Source: Agromyces sp. (GTDB lineage: Bacteria; Actinomycetota; Actinomycetes; Actinomycetales; Microbacteriaceae). From it: a DNA stretch of 7,017 bases. The first letter of the stretch is position 1, and every line of letters starts with the position of its first letter. The DNA is taken from contig JAPSJU010000107.1 of the NCBI GenBank assembly GCA_031178025.1, positions 1 through 7,017 of the forward strand. Direction: 5' to 3'. The position numbers and the translations under genes were made by a program. Shown piece after piece: positions 1 to 5,222 of this stretch. Under the pieces are notes generated by a model, which saw only the letters and a program-made list of their open reading frames with translations, did not search any database and was not told the origin of the DNA.

Positions 1-2
1 TG

Positions 3-101
3 GGGACGAAGATGGCCGAGATCGAGATCCGGCGGGTCGACCGCGGCGGCGGTCGAACTGCCGATGCCTTCGCCGCAACCGTCAGCGGTGGCGTGGACTG
101 A
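3..101 (+). CDS. 3' end of an unidentified gene (partial)
   Basis: The reading frame is open from the window edge to a TGA at 99-101, giving the last 32 residues of a protein that begins upstream. I trust this frame over the other two because its third codon positions are mostly G or C, as in the clear genes of the window. The tail is charged, then rich in small residues (Gly, Ala, Asp), and ends in SGGVD. No motif is visible and the family cannot be named. The next gene starts 5 bases after this stop on the same strand, so the two are probably co-transcribed. Confidence 0.5.
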   Translation, partial: GTKMAEIEIRRVDRGGGRTADAFAATVSGGVD

Positions 102-106
102 CGCGC

Positions 107-394
107 ATGTCGTGCCGCGTGGTCATGCCCCGGGAGGTGCCCACCCGCCGCCTCGCCGGCCTGATGTGGCGGATGTGGCAACGGGGCTACTCGTGCCGTC
201 CGGCGCCGGGAGCCGCCGCTCGTCGCGGCTGGGTCGTCGTCGAGTTCTGGGTGGAGGTCGCCCAGGTGAGCGACGATGTGCTCGTGGTCTTCGAGATCGA
301 GCTCGACGACACGCTCGGCCGGATGAGGCACACGGCGTTCGAGGGACGCGGGGTCCGGGTGGAGGGGCGCACCGGTGACGCGGCGCTCGGCTGA
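107..394 (+). CDS. Small hypothetical protein (95 aa)
   Basis: I do not recognise this protein. The frame runs from ATG 107 to TGA 392-394 with G/C-rich third positions throughout, whereas the competing frame starting at 64 has a mixed third-position pattern. The N-terminal half is Arg-rich with three Trp residues (LMWRMWQRGY near residues 19-28) and two Cys (residues 3 and 30). The second half alternates hydrophobic and acidic residues (WVVVEFWVEV, then VLVVFEIELDD), which suggests a small beta-sheet domain. There is no signal peptide or membrane helix. No strong ribosome binding site precedes ATG 107; an in-frame ATG at 125 is an alternative start. The gap of 5 bases to the upstream stop suggests translational coupling. 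It converges on the tRNA-Val gene 11 bases downstream. Confidence 0.45.
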   Translation: MSCRVVMPREVPTRRLAGLMWRMWQRGYSCRPAPGAAARRGWVVVEFWVEVAQVSDDVLVVFEIELDDTLGRMRHTAFEGRGVRVEGRTGDAALG

Positions 395-405
395 ACCCGA
401 TGAAG

Positions 406-478
406 TGGGCCCTGCCGGGCTCGAACCGACGACATCCACGGTGTAAACGTGGCGCTCTACCAACTGAGCTAAAGGCCC
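406..478 (-). tRNA. tRNA-Val (anticodon UAC)
   Basis: Read on the minus strand, the 73 bases fold into a complete cloverleaf. The 7-bp acceptor stem GGGCCTT/AGGGCCC contains one G-T pair, and the discriminator base is A. The D-arm is the usual AGCTCAGTTGGTAGAGC type. The anticodon stem CCACG/CGTGG encloses the loop TTTACAC, giving anticodon TAC, which reads GTA and other valine codons. The T-loop is GGTTCGAGC. The 3' CCA is not encoded (the bases after the discriminator are CTT), so it must be added by tRNA nucleotidyltransferase. The gene lies downstream of the peroxiredoxin on the same strand. I see no clear terminator after it, so its primary transcript may run into the antisense of the gene at 107-394. 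Confidence 0.96.
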
Positions 479-498
479 ACGCCGTACGGCGCATGCCA

Positions 499-504
499 AT
501 GGTA
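499..504 (-). promoter_or_regulatory. Possible -10 box of tRNA-Val
   Basis: On the minus strand TACCAT matches the actinobacterial TANNNT pattern. It would start transcription near 492, about 14 bases before the mature tRNA 5' end, a sensible leader for RNase P processing. No good -35 hexamer is visible 16-18 bases further upstream. The tRNA could also be made by read-through from the peroxiredoxin gene. Confidence 0.3.
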
Positions 505-506
505 TC

Positions 507-518
507 CCGACCGGTCGG
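507..518. repeat. 12-bp perfect palindrome upstream of tRNA-Val
   Basis: CCGACCGGTCGG equals its own reverse complement. It sits in the 61-base spacer between the end of the peroxiredoxin gene and the tRNA, just upstream of the candidate tRNA -10 box. It could be a protein-binding site, or a weak 4-bp hairpin with a CCGG loop. There is no following T-run on either strand, so it is not a classical terminator. Palindromes of this length are not rare in GC-rich DNA, so its function is unproven. Confidence 0.35.
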
Positions 519-539
519 AGTGCCCTCGACGTCCGTGCC

Positions 540-998
540 TCAGAGCGCGCCGATGGCCTCCCGGTACCGGGCGATGGGTCGGGCCGTGCCCGGCTCCGTC
601 GCGAAGCTCGAGCGGATGACGCCTTCGGCCCCGATCACGAAGGTCGCCCGCTCGGCCGTGCCGCGCGACTCGGAGAACGCGCCGTACGCGCGGGCCACCG
701 AGCCGTGCGGCCAGAAGTCCGCCAGAAGTTGGAACCCGTAGCCCTGCTTCTCGGCCCATGCCCGCAGCGCGTGCTTCGAGTCCACCGAGACGGCGAGCAG
801 TTCCGCCCCCGCCGCGTCGAAGAGCGCCGCATGGTCGCGGAGCTCGTCGAGCTCGCCTTGGCAGGTCATCGAGAATGCGAGGGGGAAGAAGACGAGCACG
901 ACCGGGCGTCGAGCCCGGAAGCCGGCGAGGCGCACGGGTTGGCCGAACTGGTTCGGCAGCGCGAACTCCGGCGCGACGGTACCGGGTGCGAGGATCAT
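540..998 (-). CDS. ahpE: AhpE-type one-cysteine peroxiredoxin
   Basis: This thiol peroxidase reduces hydrogen peroxide, organic hydroperoxides and probably peroxynitrite in the cytoplasm. At 152 aa it matches the length of Mycobacterium tuberculosis AhpE (153 aa). It shares with that protein stretches such as VFFPLAF, CQGELD, LRDH and DFWPHG. The peroxidatic cysteine is C46 in the motif P39-xxx-S43-xx-C46, and the conserved active-site arginine is R117 (RATFV). C46 is the only cysteine, so there is no resolving cysteine. Recycling therefore needs an outside thiol; mycothiol or mycoredoxin is known for AhpE of M. tuberculosis and is inferred here. The ATG at 998 is preceded by GGGAGG about 10 bases upstream. 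The gene is divergent from aceE, as ahpE is near aceE in M. tuberculosis. BCP/PrxQ is the less likely alternative. Confidence 0.93.
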   Translation of the reverse strand: MILAPGTVAPEFALPNQFGQPVRLAGFRARRPVVLVFFPLAFSMTCQGELDELRDHAALFDAAGAELLAVSVDSKHALRAWAEKQGYGFQLLADFWPHGSVARAYGAFSESRGTAERATFVIGAEGVIRSSFATEPGTARPIARYREAIGAL

Positions 999-1039
999 GA
1001 CCGGCTCGCCTCCCTGTGCTCGCGTGCGGAACGGGGCTC

Positions 1040-1045
1040 AGCCTA
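1040..1045 (-). promoter_or_regulatory. Possible -10 box of ahpE
   Basis: TAGGCT on the minus strand fits TANNNT and would give a leader of about 35 bases containing the GGGAGG ribosome binding site. A -35 at 17 bases spacing would read TTCTAT, overlapping the aceE -10 box on the other strand. The assignment rests on position and the -10 pattern only. Confidence 0.3.
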
Positions 1046-1063
1046 GCTCCGACGTGGCGGGCA

Positions 1064-1069
1064 TAGAAT
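1064..1069 (+). promoter_or_regulatory. Probable -10 box of the aceE promoter
   Basis: TAGAAT is a near-consensus -10 hexamer in otherwise GC-rich spacer DNA. Transcription would begin near 1076-1077, leaving a leader of about 93 bases before aceE. A second candidate, TAGGAT at 1073-1078, has CCGACG 18 bases upstream as a poor -35. Neither option has a good TTGACA-like -35, so an activator may be needed. Confidence 0.5.
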
Positions 1070-1076
1070 CACTAGG

Positions 1077-1154
1077 ATGGCGTGGTGCCACGCGACCGTG
1101 ATCCGGTCTCTCCGTCGTGCGCACGTCCCCACACCCGCAGGCATGATCTGCTGA
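1077..1154 (+). CDS. Possible 25-codon leader peptide upstream of aceE
   Basis: An ATG lies exactly 7 bases after the TAGAAT hexamer, so a transcript from that promoter would start at or one base before this ATG. Such leaderless small ORFs are common in actinobacteria. The frame ends at TGA 1152-1154, leaving 15 bases to the aceE start, and that gap holds the aceE ribosome binding site. The peptide is basic (three Arg, two His) with Cys at positions 4 and 25. Twenty of its 25 third codon positions are G or C. Against it: there is no run of one regulatory codon, and codons 2-6 coincide with an inverted repeat that may be the element actually conserved. It could be a chance ORF. Confidence 0.3.
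   Translation: MAWCHATVIRSLRRAHVPTPAGMIC
1080..1093. promoter_or_regulatory. 14-bp inverted repeat, candidate operator of aceE
   Basis: The arms GCGTGG and CCACGC are perfect inverted repeats around a 2-base centre (TG). The site begins 11 bases after the TAGAAT -10 box, so it covers about +4 to +17 of the expected transcript, a classical repressor position. A 2-base loop is too tight for a stable RNA hairpin, so a dimeric DNA-binding protein is the better explanation. I do not recognise the motif; it is not the TGTGA-N6-TCACA pattern of GlxR/CRP. Confidence 0.4.
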
Positions 1155-1157
1155 AGA

Positions 1158-1163
1158 GAGAGG
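1158..1163 (+). promoter_or_regulatory. Ribosome binding site of aceE
   Basis: GAGAGG ends 6 bases before the GTG at 1170, inside a purine-rich stretch (1153-1163). This spacing supports GTG 1170 as the aceE start. The site begins 3 bases after the stop of the possible leader peptide, so a ribosome ending there could affect initiation at aceE. Confidence 0.6.
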
Positions 1164-1169
1164 TCGAGT

Positions 1170-3896
1170 GTGACTGTCAACGACCAGGATCCCTACTCGG
1201 TCGAGGCGATGGACTCCGATCCGGAAGAGACATCCGAATGGGCCGAATCCCTCGACGCCCTCGTGGCGGACAAGGGGCACCAGCGTGGTCGGGAGATCAT
1301 GCTGAGCCTGCTCAAGCGCTCGAAGGAGCTGCACCTCGGGGTGCCGATGGTTCCGACGACGGACTACCTCAACACGATCGCGCCCGAGAACGAGCCGGAG
1401 TTCCCCGGCGATGAGGAGATCGAGCGGCGTTACCGCGCATGGATCCGCTGGAATGCGGCCATGCTCGTGCACCGGGCACAGCGGCCCGGCATCGCGGTCG
1501 GCGGTCACATCTCCACGTACGCGTCATCGGCGGCGCTCTACGAGGTCGGCTTCAACCACTTCTTCCGCGGCCAGGACCACCCGGGCGGCGGCGACCAGAT
1601 CTTCATCCAGGGTCACGCATCGCCCGGCACGTACGCTCGGGCCTTCCTCGAGGGCCGCCTGAGCGCCGATCAGCTCGATGGCTTCCGCCAGGAGAAGTCG
1701 CACGCGCCGAACGGGATCTCCTCCTATCCGCATCCGCGGCTCATGCCCGAGTTCTGGCAGTTCCCGACCGTGTCGATGGGGCTCGGTCCGATCAATGCGA
1801 TCTACCAGGCGCAGGCGAACAAGTACCTCACGAACCGTGGCATCAAGGATGCGTCCGACCAGCATGTCTGGGCGTTCCTCGGCGACGGCGAGATGGACGA
1901 GGTCGAGAGTCGCGGCCAGCTCCAGGTCGCCGCGAACGAGGGCCTCGACAACCTGACCTTCATCATCAACTGCAACCTGCAGCGCCTCGACGGGCCCGTG
2001 CGCGGCAACGGCAAGATCATCCAGGAGCTCGAGAGCTTCTTCCGCGGGGCCGGCTGGAACGTCATCAAGGTCGTCTGGGGCCGCGAATGGGACGACCTGC
2101 TCGCGCGCGACCACGACGGCGCCCTGCGCAACCTGATGAACGTCACTCCCGACGGCGACTACCAGACGTACAAGGCCGAGTCCGGCGCGTACGTCCGTGA
2201 GAACTTCTTCGGCCGCGATCCGCGCGCGCTCGAACTGGTGAAGGACCTCAGCGACGAGCAGATCTGGAACCTGAAGCGCGGCGGCCACGATTATCGCAAG
2301 GTGTACGCGGCGTTCAAGGCCGCCACCGAGCACAAGGGCCAGCCGACCGTCATCCTCGCGAAGACCATCAAGGGCTACGGCCTGGGTCCGAGCTTCGAGG
2401 GCCGCAATGCGACCCACCAGATGAAGAAGATGACGCTCGACAACCTCAAGACGTTCCGCGACGCGATGCGCATCCCCATCACGGACGCGCAGCTCGAGGA
2501 GAACCCCTACCTGCCCCCGTACTACACCCCGGGCGACCAGGACGAGGCGATCCAGTACATGCACGAGCGCCGCCGGGCCCTCGGCGGCTACCTGCCCGAG
2601 CGCCGCACGACGCACACGGCCATCACGCTGCCCGACGACTCGGCGTACGCGATCGCCAAGAAGGGCTCGGGGACCCAGGAGATCGCCACCACCATGGCGT
2701 TCGTCCGCATCCTGAAGGACCTGATGCGCTCGAAGGACTTCGGCAACCGGATCGTGCCGATCATCCCCGACGAGGCGCGCACGTTCGGCATGGACGCGTT
2801 CTTCCCGAACGCGAAGATCTACAACCCGAACGGCCAGCACTACACCTCCGTCGACCGCGAGTTGCTCCTCGCCTACAAGGAGAGCCCGCAGGGCCAGATC
2901 ATCCACGTCGGTATCAACGAGGCGGGTGCGCTCGCCGCGTTCACGGCCGTCGGCACCTCGTACTCGACCGAGGGCGAACCCCTCATCCCGATCTACGTCT
3001 TCTACTCGATGTTCGGGTTCCAGCGCACCGGGGATGCCATCTGGGCCGCCGGCGACCAGATGGCCCGCGGCTTCATGATCGGGGCGACGGCCGGTCGCAC
3101 GACCCTGACCGGCGAGGGCCTGCAGCACGCCGACGGGCACTCGCTGCTCCTCGCGTCGACGAACCCCGCCGTCGTGTCGTACGACCCGGCCTACGGGTAC
3201 GAGATCGGCCACATCGTGCGCTCGGGACTCGAGCGGATGTACGGCGGAAACCACCCCGACCCGAACGTCATGTACTACCTGACGGTGTACAACGAGCCGC
3301 TCGTGCAGCCCGCAGAGCCCGAGGGCGTCGACGTCGAGGGCATCGTCCGCGGCATCCATCGCATCTCCGAGGGCTCGGTGCAGGGGCCGAAGGCGCAGCT
3401 GCTCGCCTCCGGCGTCGCCGTGCCGTGGATCCTCGAAGCCCAGGAGCTGCTCGCGAACGACTGGGGCGTCTCCGCGGATGTCTGGTCGGTCACGAGCTGG
3501 ACCGAGCTGCGCCGCGACGGCCTCGCGGCCGACGAGCACAACTTCCTCAACCCCGATGCCGAGCGTCGCAGCGCGTACGTGACGCAGAAGCTCTCGGCAG
3601 CGCAGGGACCGTTCGTCGCGGTGTCCGACTTCATGCACGCCGTGCCCGACCAGATCCGCGCCTACGTGCCGGGCGACTTCGCCACGCTCGGCGCCGACGG
3701 ATTCGGGTTCTCCGACACGCGCCCCGCAGCTCGCCGCTTCTTCACGATCGACGGCCCCTCGGTCGTCGTGCGCACCCTGGAGCTCCTGGCGGACCGCGGG
3801 GAGGTCGACCGCTCGCTGCCTGCGCAGGCCATCGAACGGTACCGGCTGCACGACGTCAACGCCGGCACCACCGGGACGGCCGGCGGCGAAAGCTAG
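1170..3896 (+). CDS. aceE: Pyruvate dehydrogenase E1 component, homodimeric type
   Basis: AceE is the thiamine diphosphate enzyme that decarboxylates pyruvate and passes the acetyl group to lipoyl-E2, forming acetyl-CoA. At 908 aa it has the usual length for the single-chain E1 of proteobacteria and actinobacteria. The cofactor motif GDGEMDE (238-244) through NCNLQRLDGP gives the metal ligands D239, N269 and Q271. Active-site residues matching E. coli E1 are H113 and H149 (GHASPG), K401 (TIKGYG), H416 (THQMKK), E584 (GINEAGA), H653 and H657 (GEGLQHADGHS). All are present, so the enzyme should be active. Domain order: diphosphate-binding domain about 80-320, pyrimidine-binding domain about 500-700, C-terminal domain about 720-890. 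The start is GTG with a well-spaced ribosome binding site. No E2 or E3 gene is adjacent, as is usual in actinobacteria. The regulator gene follows after 14 bases with no terminator between. Confidence 0.98.
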   Translation: MTVNDQDPYSVEAMDSDPEETSEWAESLDALVADKGHQRGREIMLSLLKRSKELHLGVPMVPTTDYLNTIAPENEPEFPGDEEIERRYRAWIRWNAAMLVHRAQRPGIAVGGHISTYASSAALYEVGFNHFFRGQDHPGGGDQIFIQGHASPGTYARAFLEGRLSADQLDGFRQEKSHAPNGISSYPHPRLMPEFWQFPTVSMGLGPINAIYQAQANKYLTNRGIKDASDQHVWAFLGDGEMDEVESRGQLQVAANEGLDNLTFIINCNLQRLDGPVRGNGKIIQELESFFRGAGWNVIKVVWGREWDDLLARDHDGALRNLMNVTPDGDYQTYKAESGAYVRENFFGRDPRALELVKDLSDEQIWNLKRGGHDYRKVYAAFKAATEHKGQPTVILAKTIKGYGLGPSFEGRNATHQMKKMTLDNLKTFRDAMRIPITDAQLEENPYLPPYYTPGDQDEAIQYMHERRRALGGYLPERRTTHTAITLPDDSAYAIAKKGSGTQEIATTMAFVRILKDLMRSKDFGNRIVPIIPDEARTFGMDAFFPNAKIYNPNGQHYTSVDRELLLAYKESPQGQIIHVGINEAGALAAFTAVGTSYSTEGEPLIPIYVFYSMFGFQRTGDAIWAAGDQMARGFMIGATAGRTTLTGEGLQHADGHSLLLASTNPAVVSYDPAYGYEIGHIVRSGLERMYGGNHPDPNVMYYLTVYNEPLVQPAEPEGVDVEGIVRGIHRISEGSVQGPKAQLLASGVAVPWILEAQELLANDWGVSADVWSVTSWTELRRDGLAADEHNFLNPDAERRSAYVTQKLSAAQGPFVAVSDFMHAVPDQIRAYVPGDFATLGADGFGFSDTRPAARRFFTIDGPSVVVRTLELLADRGEVDRSLPAQAIERYRLHDVNAGTTGTAGGES

Positions 3897-3910
3897 CGCG
3901 GGCGACCGAG

Positions 3911-5122
3911 GTGGCGAGGAAGCCCAGGACGAAGGCGGAGACGCTCGCATGGTTGCGCACCATCGCGGGTGAGCTGTCGTCGCAGACGCTGAAGCGGCTC
4001 GAGGACACGCTGCCGTGGTACGGCGACATGCCTCCGAGCCGCCGCTCCGCCGTGGGTCTCGTCGCCCAGGCCGGCATCTCGTCGTTCATCTCCTGGTTCG
4101 ACGACCCCCGGTCGACGCCGTGGATCGCGGCCGACGTCTTCGGCGCCGCGCCGCGTGAGCTGCTCCGCTCGGTCAGCCTGCAGCAGACGCTGCAGCTGAT
4201 CCGGGTGACCGTGGAGGTCGTCGAGGACCGGGTGAACGACGGCGGCGAGCCGCTGCGCGAGGCGATCCTGCTCTATTCACGCGAGATCGCGTTCGCGGCG
4301 GCCGATGTGTACGCTCGCGCCGCCGAGGCACGGGGACTCTGGGATGCACGCCTCGAAGCCCTCGTCGTCGACTCGATCCTCTCCGGCGAGTACGACGACG
4401 AGCTGCCGAGTCGCATCGCCGCACTGGGTTGGCATGGGCACGGCGAGGTCGCGGTGCTCGTCGGCACTGCGCCGAAGCAACTCGACGTCGATCACGTCCG
4501 CCGCGCCGCGCGACACATGCAGGCCGACGTCCTCATCGGCGTGCAGGGCAACCGTCTCGTGCTCGTCATCGGGCGATCCGACTCGCTCGGACGGGACGCC
4601 GACGAGTCCGTCGGCGCCCCGCCGGCCCTCACCTTCATGGAGATCGCCACCCAGCTCGAACCGCACTTCGGCCAGGGCCACCTGGTGCTGGGCCACGAGG
4701 TGCCGAACCTCGTCGACGCATCGAAGAGCGCGAAGGCCGCGCTCGCCGGCTTCGCCGTCGCCCGCTCGTGGCGGCACGCCCCACGCCCGGTGCACGCCGA
4801 CGACCTGCTGCCCGAGCGTGCGCTCGCCGGCGATCCCCTCGCGAGGGCGACGCTCGTGCACCGCATCTACCGGCCGCTGCAGGCCCACTCGACCGAGCTG
4901 CTCACCACGCTCTGGAGCTACCTCGACAACGGTCGCTCGCTGGAGGCCACGGCGCGCGAACTCTTCGTGCACCCCAACACCGTGCGCTACCGCCTCAAGC
5001 GCGTCTCCGACGTCATCGGCTGGGACGCCACGGGTGCCCGCGAAGCGCTCATCCTCCAGGCCGCCCTCATCATCGGTTCGATGAGCGACCACGAACAACA
5101 GCCGAGACGGCGATCGCGCTGA
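3911..5122 (+). CDS. fasR: PucR/CdaR-family regulator of fatty acid synthesis (FasR-like)
   Basis: This 403-aa protein has the layout of PucR-family regulators. An N-terminal helical region (about 1-160) is followed by a GGDEF-like middle domain (about 175-290). A C-terminal helix-turn-helix (about 328-385) contains SLEATARELFVHPNTVRYRL, the hallmark of this family. In Streptomyces coelicolor a regulator in the same place, FasR, activates the downstream fabD-fabH-acpP-fabF operon; M. tuberculosis has Rv2242 between aceE and fabD. I infer the same role here. The GTG at 3911 is chosen because the open frame upstream of it has no suitable start codon after the aceE stop and lies inside aceE. The ribosome binding site is poor (a CGAG directly against the GTG), so translation may depend on coupling to aceE, whose stop is 14 bases earlier. 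The tail after residue 392 is polar and Arg-rich. Confidence 0.88.
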   Translation: MARKPRTKAETLAWLRTIAGELSSQTLKRLEDTLPWYGDMPPSRRSAVGLVAQAGISSFISWFDDPRSTPWIAADVFGAAPRELLRSVSLQQTLQLIRVTVEVVEDRVNDGGEPLREAILLYSREIAFAAADVYARAAEARGLWDARLEALVVDSILSGEYDDELPSRIAALGWHGHGEVAVLVGTAPKQLDVDHVRRAARHMQADVLIGVQGNRLVLVIGRSDSLGRDADESVGAPPALTFMEIATQLEPHFGQGHLVLGHEVPNLVDASKSAKAALAGFAVARSWRHAPRPVHADDLLPERALAGDPLARATLVHRIYRPLQAHSTELLTTLWSYLDNGRSLEATARELFVHPNTVRYRLKRVSDVIGWDATGAREALILQAALIIGSMSDHEQQPRRRSR

Positions 5123-5146
5123 GCCGGACACCCATCGCGTGTCGGC
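5123..5146 (+). terminator. Hairpin just after the regulator gene, no T-run
   Basis: Starting on the base after the regulator stop, GCC (5123-5125) pairs with GGC (5144-5146) and GACAC (5127-5131) pairs with GTGTC (5139-5143). G5126 is bulged and the loop is 7 bases (CCATCGC). This gives 8 bp in total. There is no T-run after it, so it is at best a weak or factor-assisted terminator, a 3'-end stabiliser, or an operator-like dyad upstream of fabD. Confidence 0.35.
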
Positions 5147-5150
5147 CACG

Positions 5151-5176
5151 CACAAGGGTTTCCCCGAGAGCTTGTG
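5151..5176. promoter_or_regulatory. Inverted repeat upstream of fabD, candidate activator site
   Basis: CACAAG (5151-5156) and CTTGTG (5171-5176) are perfect inverted repeats separated by 14 bases. Their centres are 20 bp apart, about two helical turns, which suits a dimer binding one face of DNA. If transcription starts near the fabD GTG, the site is centred near -60, a typical activator position. Six-base arms with a free spacer can arise by chance, so this is a candidate only. The obvious partner would be the regulator encoded just upstream. Confidence 0.3.
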
Positions 5177-5209
5177 GCATCGGCACACACGACGGTGGTC
5201 GCAGCTTGG

Positions 5210-5215
5210 CAGACT
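5210..5215 (+). promoter_or_regulatory. Possible -10 box for a leaderless fabD transcript
   Basis: CAGACT keeps the key A at position 2 and T at position 6 of the -10 consensus and lies exactly 7 bases before the fabD GTG. Transcription would then start at the start codon. No recognisable -35 lies 16-18 bases upstream, which fits activator dependence or means that fab genes are instead read from aceE or the regulator. The AGGGAGA between box and GTG also resembles a ribosome binding site, but with short spacing. Confidence 0.35.
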
Positions 5216-5222
5216 AGGGAGA

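Noticed and set aside
64..378. 104-codon plus-strand frame overlapping the small gene
   Set aside because: Its third codon positions are not G/C-biased and its product is Arg/Gly/Pro low complexity. The frame starting at 107 has the host bias.
123..494. Minus-strand frames running through the tRNA gene
   Set aside because: They cross a complete tRNA-Val and have Arg/Pro/Ser-rich shadow composition.
1038..1508. 156-codon minus-strand frame over the aceE 5' end
   Set aside because: It overlaps the aceE start antisense and covers the divergent promoter region. The product has no recognisable domain.
3425..3910. Upstream extension of the regulator frame inside aceE
   Set aside because: The extra residues are an Arg/Pro-rich shadow of aceE in another frame. 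Regulator-like sequence begins only at GTG 3911.
1524..3950. 808-codon open frame on the minus strand
   Set aside because: It is antisense to aceE, whose catalytic residues are all intact. High G/C at third positions removes stops from the opposite strand, and the product has low-complexity Val/Arg/Glu/Ala composition with no motif.
5139..5222. Earlier in-frame GTG start for fabD
   Set aside because: It would add 28 residues unlike any FabD N-terminus and would run through the promoter and inverted repeat. The family signature sits at the expected distance from GTG 5223.
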